Below, piece by piece: positions 18,214-27,165 of a DNA stretch of 64,000 nt. The translations under genes and the position numbers were made by a program. The stretch is from assembly GCF_028283705.1 (NCBI RefSeq), contig NZ_JAPWKD010000008.1, forward strand, positions 167,298 through 231,297, given 5' to 3'. This DNA is from Pantoea sp. GTDB lineage: Bacteria; Pseudomonadota; Gammaproteobacteria; Enterobacterales; Enterobacteriaceae. Numbering within the stretch: position 1 is the stretch's first letter; the number at the start of each line of letters is the position of its first letter. The notes below the pieces were generated by a model. It made no database searches. It saw nothing but the letters and a program-made list of their open reading frames with translations, and was not told where the DNA came from.

Positions 18214-18929
18214 TTATTGGACCCTATATTAATGGCTCTGCGGTACTGATTGGTGGCATTGTCGGTGCGCTGCTCAGCTCACGCTTGCCCGAGCGTATCA
18301 GAACCTCCATGCCGCTGATCTTCGGCGCCGCCTCGATGTGTATGGGGATTGTGCTGGTGGTGAAAGTCAGCCATATGCCGGTAATGGTGCTGTCGGTGAT
18401 CCTTGGCGCACTGCTCGGTGAGTTGTGTTATCTCGAAAAAGGCATTGGCAAGCTGGGCAGTAAGGCGCGCGGGCTGGTGGAGATGTTTGTCAGCTCAGGT
18501 GCGCAGGATCAGGAATCGCAGGAACAATTTCTGCAAAGCTATGTGGCGATTATCGTGCTGTTTTGCGCCAGCGGCACCGGGATATTCGGTTCAATGCACG
18601 AAGGCATGACCGGCGATACCAGCGTCCTGATTGCGAAATCGTTCCTTGATCTGTTCACTGCCGCAATCTTTGCCACTTCACTGGGTTTTGCCGTGGCAGT
18701 GGTGGCGGTGCCACAGCTCATTATTCAGTTGCTGCTGGCCTATGGTGCGGTATTTATTTTACCGCTGACCACCCCAGCGATGCAGGCTGATTTCTCAGCG
18801 GTAGGCGGCGTATTAATGTTCGCTACGGGCTTCCGTATTTGCGGCATTAAAATCTTCCCGGTGGCAAATATGTTACCTGCGCTGGTTTTAGCCATGCCGA
18901 TCTCTTCGTTGTGGACCAGTTTCTTTTAA
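18210..18929 (+). CDS. DUF554 (YqgA-like) inner-membrane protein
   Basis: 239 residues with about six to seven hydrophobic helices and the family start [19 protein letters not shown]. It is similar to E. coli YqgA. The GTG start overlaps the UbiX stop by 4 bases, so it is translated with the decarboxylase pair. Function of the family is unknown; operon placement suggests handling of an aromatic substrate or product, which is inference only. Confidence 0.85.
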   Translation: MIIGPYINGSAVLIGGIVGALLSSRLPERIRTSMPLIFGAASMCMGIVLVVKVSHMPVMVLSVILGALLGELCYLEKGIGKLGSKARGLVEMFVSSGAQDQESQEQFLQSYVAIIVLFCASGTGIFGSMHEGMTGDTSVLIAKSFLDLFTAAIFATSLGFAVAVVAVPQLIIQLLLAYGAVFILPLTTPAMQADFSAVGGVLMFATGFRICGIKIFPVANMLPALVLAMPISSLWTSFF

Positions 18930-19039
18930 TAGAGGGAGGGGTAAATAACACGTTAAAAATGGGATGGAAATGTTATAAATCCAGGGGCCGGAAACGGGTG
19001 CTTCACTTTCCGGCATCTTAAGCAAGATCGGAATTTATC

Positions 19040-20581
19040 ATGATTAAAAATAAAATTACTTGCGCAATAGCCTTGCTATTGCCATTGGCATCATACGCAG
19101 CGGATAACGCAACACAGGGTCTTGAAGTACTTCAGGTTACTTCTCCAGCTGACGATGGCAGCAATGGTACGCTGCGTTGGGCACTGGAAAAGAATAATCA
19201 AAATCCTGGTCATTATCGCATCGAATTACATTCCACTAACAACCAGCCACTGATTATTAAACCCAATAAACCACTGCCGGAAATTAAAGGACCGGTGGAT
19301 ATTATTAACAGCGATTTCCTCAAAAATGGCAGCTATGTGGCTATCGACGGTTCGGGTTACATTAAAGGCGTCGATCCGCGATCCTGCCCGGGAGCCGTTA
19401 GCGGCCAGTATGGCGCGAATGTTCGTACTACCACCATGCCGGGCCTGGTGCTGCGCGATACCCATGATGTCACCCTGCAAGGGGTAGAGGTGCGTAATTT
19501 CTGTATCGGCATTCTGATCAATCGCGCCAAAAATAACGTCATCGAAGATAACCGTATTGTCGGTAACCACGGCGGTGCCGGTATTATGATGACCGGCGAT
19601 GATGGTAAAGGCAACTCCACGGCAACCACCACCGAACGTAATAAAATTATCCGCAATACCTTTATTAACAACGGCGATGCAATGGAAGCCACTCGTGGTG
19701 CTTCATTCAATCTGATTGCGGATAACTTTGTCACCACGGATAGCGTACATAATCAGGAACCGTCGCAGGGCCTGGAAATGTTATGGGGTAATGACAACGA
19801 AGTGATTCATAACCACTTTGAAAATTATTCTGACGGTGTACAGCTGAACTGGGGTAATCGTAACTACATCGCCGATAATACCTTTACTAATCTTTCTTCA
19901 GCGGTAACGTTAAGCGGCACTGGCAACGTGGTGGCGGGGAATATTATGACCGGCAACCGTGTGGCAGTTTCCGTTCGTCCGCAGGGGGAGCCAGGTAAAG
20001 ATGGCAGCTTTGGTATTAACCGTATTACCGGACCAGCCGTAAACCGTATCACTGAAAATATTATGGTCGATAACGGTAAAGAAATTAAACGTTGCTTTGC
20101 CGGTGGTAGCTGCCTGCCGGGTTATGCCGGAGCGATTGTATTTAATGTACCAGGTCTGGAACACGCGGCCTTTATCGGTAATCGTGGTGGTGGTATCAGC
20201 GATGACACCAGCAAACTGGAAAAAATCTGCGCTATTGATGGCAACGTTGCCGGTTGTGAACAGACGCCGAATAAAGACCAGCATGCCCCGGCGATTACCC
20301 GTGTCGTCCGTAACCAGAACACGCTGACCGTAGACGGTAATGTGAAAGGTGAAGCAAATACCGAATACCGTATTGAGTTCTTCTCCAACAGCAAACCTGC
20401 CATGGATGAAGCTGAGCATTTCCTTGGTTATGAAATGGTGGCAATTAATGCGCAAGGCAATGGCACCATTCATTATCAGACCCCGCTAAGCGCTGATTTG
20501 CAGGTTGCGAATGTGACCTCGACAGCCACCACCAATGACGGAGCAACTTCACCGTTAAGTAAGCCTGCCCCGATGCAATAA
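19040..20581 (+). CDS. quiC: Secreted beta-helix protein, QuiC-like 3-dehydroshikimate dehydratase
   Basis: 513 residues with a Sec signal peptide (cleavage near SYAADN). The body contains NRI/NTF/NHF-type turns of a right-handed parallel beta-helix (NNVIEDNRIVGN, NKIIRNTFINNG, NEVIHNHFEN, NYIADNTFTN). Several segments (VAIDGSGYIKG, GQYGANVRTTTMPGLVLRD, GGAGIMMTGDDGKGN) resemble my recollection of Acinetobacter QuiC, the periplasmic dehydratase converting 3-dehydroshikimate to protocatechuate. The exported dehydroquinate dehydratase next door supports this. A generic NosD-like or pectin-lyase-fold protein is the alternative. Confidence 0.68.
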   Translation: MIKNKITCAIALLLPLASYAADNATQGLEVLQVTSPADDGSNGTLRWALEKNNQNPGHYRIELHSTNNQPLIIKPNKPLPEIKGPVDIINSDFLKNGSYVAIDGSGYIKGVDPRSCPGAVSGQYGANVRTTTMPGLVLRDTHDVTLQGVEVRNFCIGILINRAKNNVIEDNRIVGNHGGAGIMMTGDDGKGNSTATTTERNKIIRNTFINNGDAMEATRGASFNLIADNFVTTDSVHNQEPSQGLEMLWGNDNEVIHNHFENYSDGVQLNWGNRNYIADNTFTNLSSAVTLSGTGNVVAGNIMTGNRVAVSVRPQGEPGKDGSFGINRITGPAVNRITENIMVDNGKEIKRCFAGGSCLPGYAGAIVFNVPGLEHAAFIGNRGGGISDDTSKLEKICAIDGNVAGCEQTPNKDQHAPAITRVVRNQNTLTVDGNVKGEANTEYRIEFFSNSKPAMDEAEHFLGYEMVAINAQGNGTIHYQTPLSADLQVANVTSTATTNDGATSPLSKPAPMQ

Positions 20582-20720
20582 CTCTTTCCTGGATAAGCCT
20601 CGACATCGCATTACCTGACAGCATTCACCTGAAATTAAAAAAATAATCCGACCGGAAAGAGACGGTATTCGTGCCGCTCTCATCCTGTCAGGTGTGTCAT
20701 TAGCGAAACAGGAACAACCC

Positions 20721-21605
20721 ATGAACTTGCGTAAAAATGTATTAGCGATTTCTCTGCTGCTGGCCTTGCCGGGCGTGACCAACGCCATCGCTGCCACCAG
20801 CGCACCTGCCGCCGCAGTTAGTGTGCGTCACGCAGAACCGATTGTTATCCGCCAGACCGCGATTGGTGAAGGCATGCCGAAAGTCATCATTCCGACCACG
20901 GGTGCAACAGCCGACCAGGTTTTAGCACAGGCGAAAGCCATCGGTGCCAACCCGGATGCCGATCTGATTGAATATCGTATTGATTACCTGAATTTTGCCA
21001 CTGACGCCGCCGAGGTCGGTGCGCTCGGTAAACAGGTTGCCGCAGACGTACAAGGCAAACCGTTGATCCTGACTTTCCGTACTCAATCCGAAGGTGGCGC
21101 GAAAGCCATCAGCGATAAGGATTATGGCAAGTTATATCTGGCGCTGATTAAAGACCATTTCATCGATATTCTTGATGTGGAAATGTTCCGCGATCCAGCG
21201 GTGATTCATCAGGTGGTCACTGCGGCCCACCAGGCAGGGATTAAAGTGGTGATGTCCAGCCATGATTTCCATAAAACCCCATCAACCAGTGAGATCGTCG
21301 CCCGTCTGCGTAAACAGGACAGCATGGGTGCCGATATCCTGAAAATCGCGGTGATGCCGCATGATTCCGGCGATGTGGTGAAACTGATCGATGCGACTGC
21401 GCAGATTCGTAATCAATATTCACGCAAACCGCTGCTGACCATGTCGATGGGCGGATTGGGTGCCATTTCCCGTTTGTCGGGTGAAGTGTTTGGCGACGAT
21501 CTGACTTTCGGTATGTTGGGCACGGCTTCAGCGCCGGGTCAGGTTGATGCTGCACAGCTGCATCAGGTATTGAAAACCATCGATGTTGCGCTGAACGGTC
21601 ATTAA
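20721..21605 (+). CDS. aroD: Exported type I 3-dehydroquinate dehydratase (QuiB-like)
   Basis: 294 residues: a signal peptide (about 1-25) plus a mature type I enzyme. The catalytic set is visible: Arg120 in TFRTQSEGG, Glu154 in DVEMF, His181 in SSHDFHKTP, the Schiff-base Lys208 in DILKIAVMP, Arg251 in AISRLSGE and Gln274 in SAPGQ. It dehydrates 3-dehydroquinate to 3-dehydroshikimate. The leader indicates a periplasmic catabolic role rather than aromatic biosynthesis. It sits 139 bp after the QuiC-like gene and is convergent with a porin. ATG 20721 follows GGAACA; an upstream in-frame ORF extension at 20694 is unlikely. Confidence 0.9.
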   Translation: MNLRKNVLAISLLLALPGVTNAIAATSAPAAAVSVRHAEPIVIRQTAIGEGMPKVIIPTTGATADQVLAQAKAIGANPDADLIEYRIDYLNFATDAAEVGALGKQVAADVQGKPLILTFRTQSEGGAKAISDKDYGKLYLALIKDHFIDILDVEMFRDPAVIHQVVTAAHQAGIKVVMSSHDFHKTPSTSEIVARLRKQDSMGADILKIAVMPHDSGDVVKLIDATAQIRNQYSRKPLLTMSMGGLGAISRLSGEVFGDDLTFGMLGTASAPGQVDAAQLHQVLKTIDVALNGH

Positions 21606-21622
21606 TTCCCGCCTGTTAAATG

Positions 21623-21658
21623 CGCCTTCCACGTTTGTCGTGGAAGGCGTTTTCTTTT
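21623..21658. terminator. Intrinsic terminator between aroD-like gene and oprB
   Basis: CGCCTTCCACG and CGTGGAAGGCG form an 11-bp perfect stem with a 5-nt loop, followed by TTTTCTTTT. It ends the rightward dehydratase transcript and may also serve the convergent porin. Confidence 0.85.
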
Positions 21659-22946
21659 AGAACTTCACTTTGACCTGCACACCCGCTACCCAGGTATCTT
21701 TAATCTCTTTATTCGAGAAGGCACCCGGTTCTTTGATGTACTGCACGCTCGGGCGCACGGACAGCCACGGCGTTGCCTGCAGGGTATAGGTCATTTCAAC
21801 CAGTTGCTCACCAATATCCAGACCGCTCACCATGGCAGCGTCTGCTAATTCACCTTTGGCGCGCAGACTATCGACGGCATTATCACGGCTGTGCTGGTTA
21901 TACACCGCACGACCATAACCAATCGCAATTGCATCATTTGGACGCGATTCAAACGGACCATTCAGCACCAGACCGGCGGAGTACCAGTGACGGAAGGGGG
22001 AAGTGGCTTCGTCGGTGGTGGTGGCCTGACCAAATACATGCAGATTCTGGCTGCGTGAGGAAGTTGACTGCCAGATGGTTTGATCCGCCAGCAGATAAGC
22101 ACCCCAGCGTTTATTCGCACGGCGATCCGGTTGGTCAATACGCGCGACGTTGGAGCTGTCGTAGTAATAACCTAACTTGTACTGACCGGGCAGGGCGCTG
22201 TTGAAATTGTAAATCAACTCAACGGGCACGATATAACCGGTGGTACCAGGTACGAAGGGTTTAAATGCGTTTGATGATTCGCTGTTTTGCTCCGGGTTAA
22301 CGTTAAACACGGCGGTTTGCAGTGCCCAGCTATCATTGAAGGTGTACTTCAGCTCACCCCCCAGATGCGCATTTGGGTAGTTGCCCCAGCCGCTGCCACC
22401 TGACATGGAAAGCGGGTGGGCGCAGAATCCGGCGTTCATAAAGTTAGTCAGAATCGACAGACCACCAAAATCATTGCCCATCGCCAGCCAACCCAGTTTG
22501 TACTGCAATTGCGGTGTAAACAGGGTGTTGGTGTAGCTGAATTCGCTCAGACGGGTATATTCCCCACCATAAACTTCCTGAATCGGCAGACGGTTGCCCA
22601 CCAAATCGGCAGAGGTGCTGCGTCCACGACGGTCGTTGATGCTGAGCTGGATCGTACCGGCATGTTCAGCATTAAACAGACGATTCAGATCAAAAGTGGC
22701 ACCGAGGCGAATTTGCTGCGCATAGCGGGTGCCGTAAGACTGGCCACCATTGAGGACACCGGCGGTTTCAGAAACATAATCGCCGGTTAAGTTGATGCCA
22801 TGTTGCGCCAGGTCGGTACGTGCACCACCCCAGTCGCCAGTCATCGTATCCTGATGGAAAAAGTCGGTTGCCTGTGCAGCAGGCATGGCCAGCGCACAAA
22901 GTAATGCTACAGGCAATGGCCTGATTTTAAAACGAATGGTATTCAT
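21657..22946 (-). CDS. OprB-family carbohydrate-selective porin
   Basis: 429 residues with a signal peptide (MPAAQA/TDFF) and the OprB start MTGDWGGARTDLAQHGINLTGDYVSE. The sequence is rich in beta-strand and ends in the outer-membrane-type KVKF. It forms an outer-membrane channel for small polar compounds, usually sugars or polyols. Next to the secreted dehydroquinate and dehydroshikimate enzymes it could admit quinate or shikimate, much as the porin-like quiX accompanies quiBC in Acinetobacter. That role is inferred. Confidence 0.88.
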   Translation of the reverse strand: MNTIRFKIRPLPVALLCALAMPAAQATDFFHQDTMTGDWGGARTDLAQHGINLTGDYVSETAGVLNGGQSYGTRYAQQIRLGATFDLNRLFNAEHAGTIQLSINDRRGRSTSADLVGNRLPIQEVYGGEYTRLSEFSYTNTLFTPQLQYKLGWLAMGNDFGGLSILTNFMNAGFCAHPLSMSGGSGWGNYPNAHLGGELKYTFNDSWALQTAVFNVNPEQNSESSNAFKPFVPGTTGYIVPVELIYNFNSALPGQYKLGYYYDSSNVARIDQPDRRANKRWGAYLLADQTIWQSTSSRSQNLHVFGQATTTDEATSPFRHWYSAGLVLNGPFESRPNDAIAIGYGRAVYNQHSRDNAVDSLRAKGELADAAMVSGLDIGEQLVEMTYTLQATPWLSVRPSVQYIKEPGAFSNKEIKDTWVAGVQVKVKF

Positions 22947-23255
22947 GATGTGTAAATTGTGATTAGTGAAAATGCACCCTTATTGTACCGCTCGGTTCGT
23001 TTGAGATCGCCGTTTATTGACGTTTCATGACAAACTAAGTGTTTCCACTTTTTTTTAACGGTAACTTAAGGTTTCAGCGGTGTTAGCGGGAAGAAAGACG
23101 ATGAATAAAGAAAAATACGCTTACGGTATTACTATAAAAATGGCATTTTCTGGCAATGATTTGGTTAAATATTGCTTGTGGAAGTAGGATGTTTCTGAAA
23201 TAGAATCTGTATATTGATATCCTTTCCACATTAAACCACTCGTAAGGAAACAGAG
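22947..23255. other. 309-bp intergenic region, left edge of AT-rich island
   Basis: This divergent spacer holds the promoters of oprB (leftward) and of the ATPase gene (rightward). Base composition turns AT-rich here. I see no RNA gene, no integrase remnant and no copy of the tRNA-Asn 3' end that would mark an attachment site. Confidence 0.5.
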
Positions 23256-24956
23256 ATGAGTGCACTTTCCCTCAGCATTGAACGCTGGCGCAATATTGTT
23301 GAACAAACGTTCGACTTCTCTCTGCAATATCGATACCGATTTGATGAAGGCCAGCAAGAGATTAACGTTGAGTTACGTGATGATGCCGTTCCTGAACAAT
23401 TTTTTTCTGGAAATACAGAGGTGGTGTGTCTCACCGGTAAGAATGGTAGTGGCAAATCGGGCGTAATGGGCATACTTAACCTTACTGGCACGTCGTTAAA
23501 AATCGGGCAATCCGTGGAAGGCGGAACCGATGCCAGTACCTATGCCTTCACCTATATTTTTACCCGGTTTGACTACCTGTATGTGGTGAAAGTGACTCAG
23601 GGAAAAGTGTCTGGCTTATGGCAGACAAGAGATAAGTTTCGTGCTGATAAGATCATGCGATTAAGTTGTGAGCAGATAAAAAGTACACCCATAGTAGATA
23701 CCTGGTATTATGCTTCCAACAATCTCCAGCTGAGTTTCTCCGGGAATAAGAACTCACGACACGATCTATCGATTTCACATCGGCGGCGTAATAAAAGTCA
23801 CGCAGGCCACGATGAAATATTTTATTGCTATCAGGTTATGGGACATCTTGATCTGAGAGAGCGAATGGCATCGCGTTTGTTTACGTGGAATGTTCAGCGT
23901 TCATGGTATCAAAAATTCGGTAATATTGATGTTAAGTTGCCAGAGGATACATCATTACATTATAAGAAAAAATATGTGGCAACATTAGTTGCACTCAGAT
24001 TGTTATGGGGTATAGCACGTTCCTATGAGGAAAATGATTATTTCTGGAGAACGGTTAATAAAGATAATCCGGATGTCAGGTATCTAATTCCTGGGAATGA
24101 CTCATTGTTGGAAAACATCAGTCAGATTAGCTCGGAAGAGAGTGCTTTTAAGCTGCTTAATGAGTTCTCTCCACTATGTCATTATTTCTTTTCAGTTGAA
24201 CCTTACATGCTGGTAAAGTCTCTGTATTATATGCAGCGTAGTAATTTCACCCGAAATGGAACGGTGCGTTATGAGTGTTCTCCTGACAGACAAAATGATG
24301 AACCGTTTCACAGTATTCTGTCGGTTATGGTACAAATTAAAGAAAATGTCAGTGAAAGTCGTTTTACCATAGAGCCTCCATTTAGTACTGGAGAATGGAA
24401 ACTGATTGATCTTTATGCCACATTACAGCGAAAGGCGAAAGAATCGCGGGCCAGGGCAAATAACATGCAGTTGCTGCTTGATGAACCCGATTCAGATTTG
24501 CATCCCGACCTGCAACGATGTTTGATTAAATCGATGCTCGATTTATTAGCAACTCATGCAAAACAGCGTATTCAGTTGATTATTTCCAGTCATAATCCGA
24601 TCGTTATTTCCGATCTGCCTTCTGCTAGTGTGATAGCGGTAGACTCTTCTACTGATATATTAGGGAAAACGTTTGGCAGCAACATTCACGATTTGTACAA
24701 GCATCGCTTCTTTGTCGAACGCTCGGTAGGTGCATTTGCGAGCAGCAAAATCCGCGAGGTGCTGGATAGCGAGGAGATTGATGACGAGATGTTGCGTTTT
24801 CTGATTGCTGAAACAGGAGAGCCAGTTGTGGTTTATGCCTTGCAGAATAAACTCAGGACAACAAAAAATATGGCAGATCAGGAGATAGATCAATTTCTTT
24901 CAAGGCTAACGGATCAGCAGCGTGCATTGTTAAGAGGAAAACTCAATGAGGGATGA
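23256..24956 (+). CDS. ABC/SMC-type ATPase of a two-gene Septu (PtuA)-like system
   Basis: 566 residues. Walker A is GKNGSGKS (61-68), a signature-like FSTGE lies at 376-380, Walker B is LLLDEPDSDLHP (406-417) and the H-loop is SSHNP (His446). The SMC/RecF-like head is interrupted by a long insert instead of a full coiled coil. The C-terminal FGSNIHDLYKHRFFVERSVGAF segment resembles PtuA-type defence ATPases. The HNH gene starts 11 bp before its stop. Predicted role: ATP- or nucleotide-sensing control of the partner nuclease in phage defence. Low GC compared with neighbours suggests horizontal origin. Start ATG 23256 has AAGGAAACAGAG before it. Confidence 0.82.
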   Translation: MSALSLSIERWRNIVEQTFDFSLQYRYRFDEGQQEINVELRDDAVPEQFFSGNTEVVCLTGKNGSGKSGVMGILNLTGTSLKIGQSVEGGTDASTYAFTYIFTRFDYLYVVKVTQGKVSGLWQTRDKFRADKIMRLSCEQIKSTPIVDTWYYASNNLQLSFSGNKNSRHDLSISHRRRNKSHAGHDEIFYCYQVMGHLDLRERMASRLFTWNVQRSWYQKFGNIDVKLPEDTSLHYKKKYVATLVALRLLWGIARSYEENDYFWRTVNKDNPDVRYLIPGNDSLLENISQISSEESAFKLLNEFSPLCHYFFSVEPYMLVKSLYYMQRSNFTRNGTVRYECSPDRQNDEPFHSILSVMVQIKENVSESRFTIEPPFSTGEWKLIDLYATLQRKAKESRARANNMQLLLDEPDSDLHPDLQRCLIKSMLDLLATHAKQRIQLIISSHNPIVISDLPSASVIAVDSSTDILGKTFGSNIHDLYKHRFFVERSVGAFASSKIREVLDSEEIDDEMLRFLIAETGEPVVVYALQNKLRTTKNMADQEIDQFLSRLTDQQRALLRGKLNEG

Positions 24957-25959
24957 TTCGGCTTTTTTCGAGTGGTGTGTGCGGGTCAATTATTTCTCCG
25001 AATTCAATATCACGTTACCTTCTAATAAAAACTTGAGAACGGCAGTCGTAACTGTATTTTTCGACGGAAAAATTAATGATTATAATAATTTTAATAGCGA
25101 TATTGCCAGACTGGAACAGATTGAGACAACAAAAGCAAAAATCGATTCACTGCGCCGTTTCCTCAATACACCACATGCTGCGTTTGTTAAAGCCGCTTTT
25201 ATTAGTACACCATGGCAGAGAAAAAGATTAAACGCGCGAAGTCAGGCTTTTGAAGCTGCATTATGTCGCCTGACACCCCGGCAGCGTCTCGACTTTGATA
25301 CATGGATGGAAGCAAGCTATAAGCGCTTCAGAAATTCAGTTTCGGCACCTTGTTTTGCTAAGTCGCTAAGCACGGTGGTGTGCCCTTACTGCGATAAGGC
25401 GTTTCTGGATGTGGGAAAACAGTTTTATGGTGAACTTGACCATTACCTGGATAAATCGACATACAGTTTTTATGCCCTGAATATTCATAATTTTGTAGCT
25501 GTGTGTGGTGTTTGTAACCGAAAAAAGAGTAAAAAGAGGTTGCAACATTTCAACCCGATAGATGATAACCTGGATTCTGTATTTTACTTTTATCTCTCGG
25601 ATCAGGATAAACACAATGCATTGGTAAACTACCAAACATCAAATGTAAAAATCCGGCAAAATTACATACAGGGGAAAAAGAATCATTTGAAGGAGCTAAA
25701 TGATACATTTGCATTGGACGACCGTTATGAAAATATGACTGCTGTTGTTGATTATCTTACTCAGCTTAAACGGATCTACACACCTGAATGGATGGATGAA
25801 TTAGAGACGATTTATGGGATTAGATTTTCCCGGGATCAACTCAAACAATTACTATTAGGTCAGTTCAGTTTTCGCAACCCGACGGCCCGCCTGCAACCTT
25901 TAACCAAGTTGATTGATGATTTGGTCCAGGATTTAGATGTATTTAACGAAAAGCCGTGA
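24946..25959 (+). CDS. HNH endonuclease of a two-gene Septu (PtuB)-like system
   Basis: 337 residues. The HNH/zinc motif is clear: CPYC (146-149), LDH (Asp165-His166) and CGVCNRKK (187-194), in a treble-clef arrangement. An N-terminal extension of about 140 residues makes it longer than the PtuB proteins I know. It overlaps the ATPase by 11 bp with its own AGAGGA site, so the pair is probably made in fixed proportion. Expected action: cleavage of nucleic acid when the ATPase senses infection. AT-rich codon use continues from the ATPase. A stand-alone homing-type HNH is less likely given the coupling. Confidence 0.82.
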   Translation: MRDDSAFFEWCVRVNYFSEFNITLPSNKNLRTAVVTVFFDGKINDYNNFNSDIARLEQIETTKAKIDSLRRFLNTPHAAFVKAAFISTPWQRKRLNARSQAFEAALCRLTPRQRLDFDTWMEASYKRFRNSVSAPCFAKSLSTVVCPYCDKAFLDVGKQFYGELDHYLDKSTYSFYALNIHNFVAVCGVCNRKKSKKRLQHFNPIDDNLDSVFYFYLSDQDKHNALVNYQTSNVKIRQNYIQGKKNHLKELNDTFALDDRYENMTAVVDYLTQLKRIYTPEWMDELETIYGIRFSRDQLKQLLLGQFSFRNPTARLQPLTKLIDDLVQDLDVFNEKP

Positions 25960-26000
25960 TGGCGGCTGATCGCGTAGGGTGATCAGCACAGAAAAGCAAA

Positions 26001-26030
26001 AAACCCGCTCAGGTTTCCCTGAGCGGGTTT
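26001..26030. terminator. Bidirectional intrinsic terminator
   Basis: AAACCCGCTCAGG and CCTGAGCGGGTTT form a 13-bp stem with a 4-nt loop. A long A-run on the left gives a U-tract on the minus strand, ending tRNA-Asn; the plus strand also ends the HNH transcript. Confidence 0.88.
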
Positions 26031-26039
26031 CTCTAAATA

Positions 26040-26115
26040 TGGCTCCTCTGACTGGACTCGAACCAGTGACATACGGATTAACAGTCCGCCGTTCTACCGA
26101 CTGAACTACAGAGGA
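26040..26115 (-). tRNA. tRNA-Asn (anticodon GUU)
   Basis: 76 nt on the minus strand, starting TCCTCTGTAG and ending AGAGGAGCCA with CCA encoded. The D-arm (GTTCAGTCGGTAGAAC), anticodon loop (CTGTTAATC, GUU), T-loop (GGTTCGAGTCC) and acceptor pairing TCCTCTG/CAGAGGA are all visible. tRNA-Asn genes are common integration sites; the ATPase-HNH pair lies on its 3' side. Confidence 0.97.
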
Positions 26116-26219
26116 ATCGGTGTTGATGGCGCGAATATTAATGGCCACTGGCAGATGTGTCAACAGCTAAAAACACATTTGTATTCAATTGGCTAGCATT
26201 AATACAAAGCGATCACGCT

Positions 26220-26996
26220 TTAAGCAGATTCCGGTGGCGTGGGGGCTAAACGCGCCAGCGGATCCTGGTGGTAAAACTGTTGCAGATGCTGGTACATGGC
26301 GGGGAAACGGTTCGCCAGTAGATCCGGCGCGCTAAAGAAATACTCGGACAGCACCGCAAAGCATTCGGCAGCATCGCTGGCGGCGTAAGGATCGATAGTG
26401 GCGGCCTGCTCACCGACCAGCTCGACCTCGGCTTCAATTTGTTCCATCGCATGCAGCAAATCTTTCTCCCAGCTGGCAACATCGCGCAGCGCGATGGCCG
26501 GGATACCGCTGGTATAGCCGCTACCGCGTGCATCCAGCTTATGCGCCACTTCGTGGATCACCAGGTTATAGCCGGAGAGATCGAACGAATCCTGAATATC
26601 CAGTGCGTTTAACACCACCGGGCCTTGTGTCCAGCTCTGACCGGCGTGCACGGCTGCCGCCTGGTGCACCAGACCGCTTTCATCCTGCCAGTGGTCATCC
26701 ACATTAAAGGGCTCAGGATAGATAAGGATCTCGTGGAAGCCGTCAAGCCATTCCAGACCGAGTTTTAACACCGGCAGGCAAAACAATAACGCCAGTCGCG
26801 CGGTGCGCAGCTCATCCAGTTGCAAACCCTGAAGTGGAGTCATCTTTTTCTGTTGCAGGAAGCGCTGGGCCAGGGCGATCAAGGCTCGGTGCTCATCCTC
26901 CTCTAGCAGAGAGAAGATAGGCTGCGCCAGCGCCTGTTGCCACGGGAACGCTGCAACGGAAGATTCAACCTGCGCTTGCCACGGCCATTTGAACAT
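26220..26996 (-). CDS. mtfA: MtfA peptidase (Mlc-titrating factor)
   Basis: 258 residues when started at ATG 26996, giving MFKWPW as in E. coli MtfA (MIKWPW); a GTG at 27008 is the alternative. The zinc aminopeptidase motif HEVAH is in [10 protein letters not shown], with the downstream glutamate in [13 protein letters not shown]. MtfA binds the glucose repressor Mlc and so relieves repression of ptsG, and it has peptidase activity. It is cytoplasmic and sits next to tRNA-Asn, as in E. coli. Confidence 0.95.
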   Translation of the reverse strand: MFKWPWQAQVESSVAAFPWQQALAQPIFSLLEEDEHRALIALAQRFLQQKKMTPLQGLQLDELRTARLALLFCLPVLKLGLEWLDGFHEILIYPEPFNVDDHWQDESGLVHQAAAVHAGQSWTQGPVVLNALDIQDSFDLSGYNLVIHEVAHKLDARGSGYTSGIPAIALRDVASWEKDLLHAMEQIEAEVELVGEQAATIDPYAASDAAECFAVLSEYFFSAPDLLANRFPAMYQHLQQFYHQDPLARLAPTPPESA

Positions 26997-27165
26997 TGCA
27001 TCACTCACTCTTCAGGGCGGAAGACGGTATCGTCGCGCGGTGCAGAGAAAATTACCAGCGCGGATTCAAAGCTGTCTATTCAACCTCTTAGCGAGGATTT
27101 TGTCTGTGACTGGGATTACAAAGGTGAGAGTTTTCCTCTCCCGCAGGCGGGAGAGGAGGGAGGAT

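Noticed and set aside
22947..25959. Retron origin for the ATPase-HNH pair
   Set aside because: No reverse transcriptase gene or msr/msd-like structured RNA is present.
22947..26115. Attachment-site direct repeats flanking the ATPase-HNH pair
   Set aside because: I looked for a copy of the tRNA-Asn 3' end near the left boundary and found none by eye.
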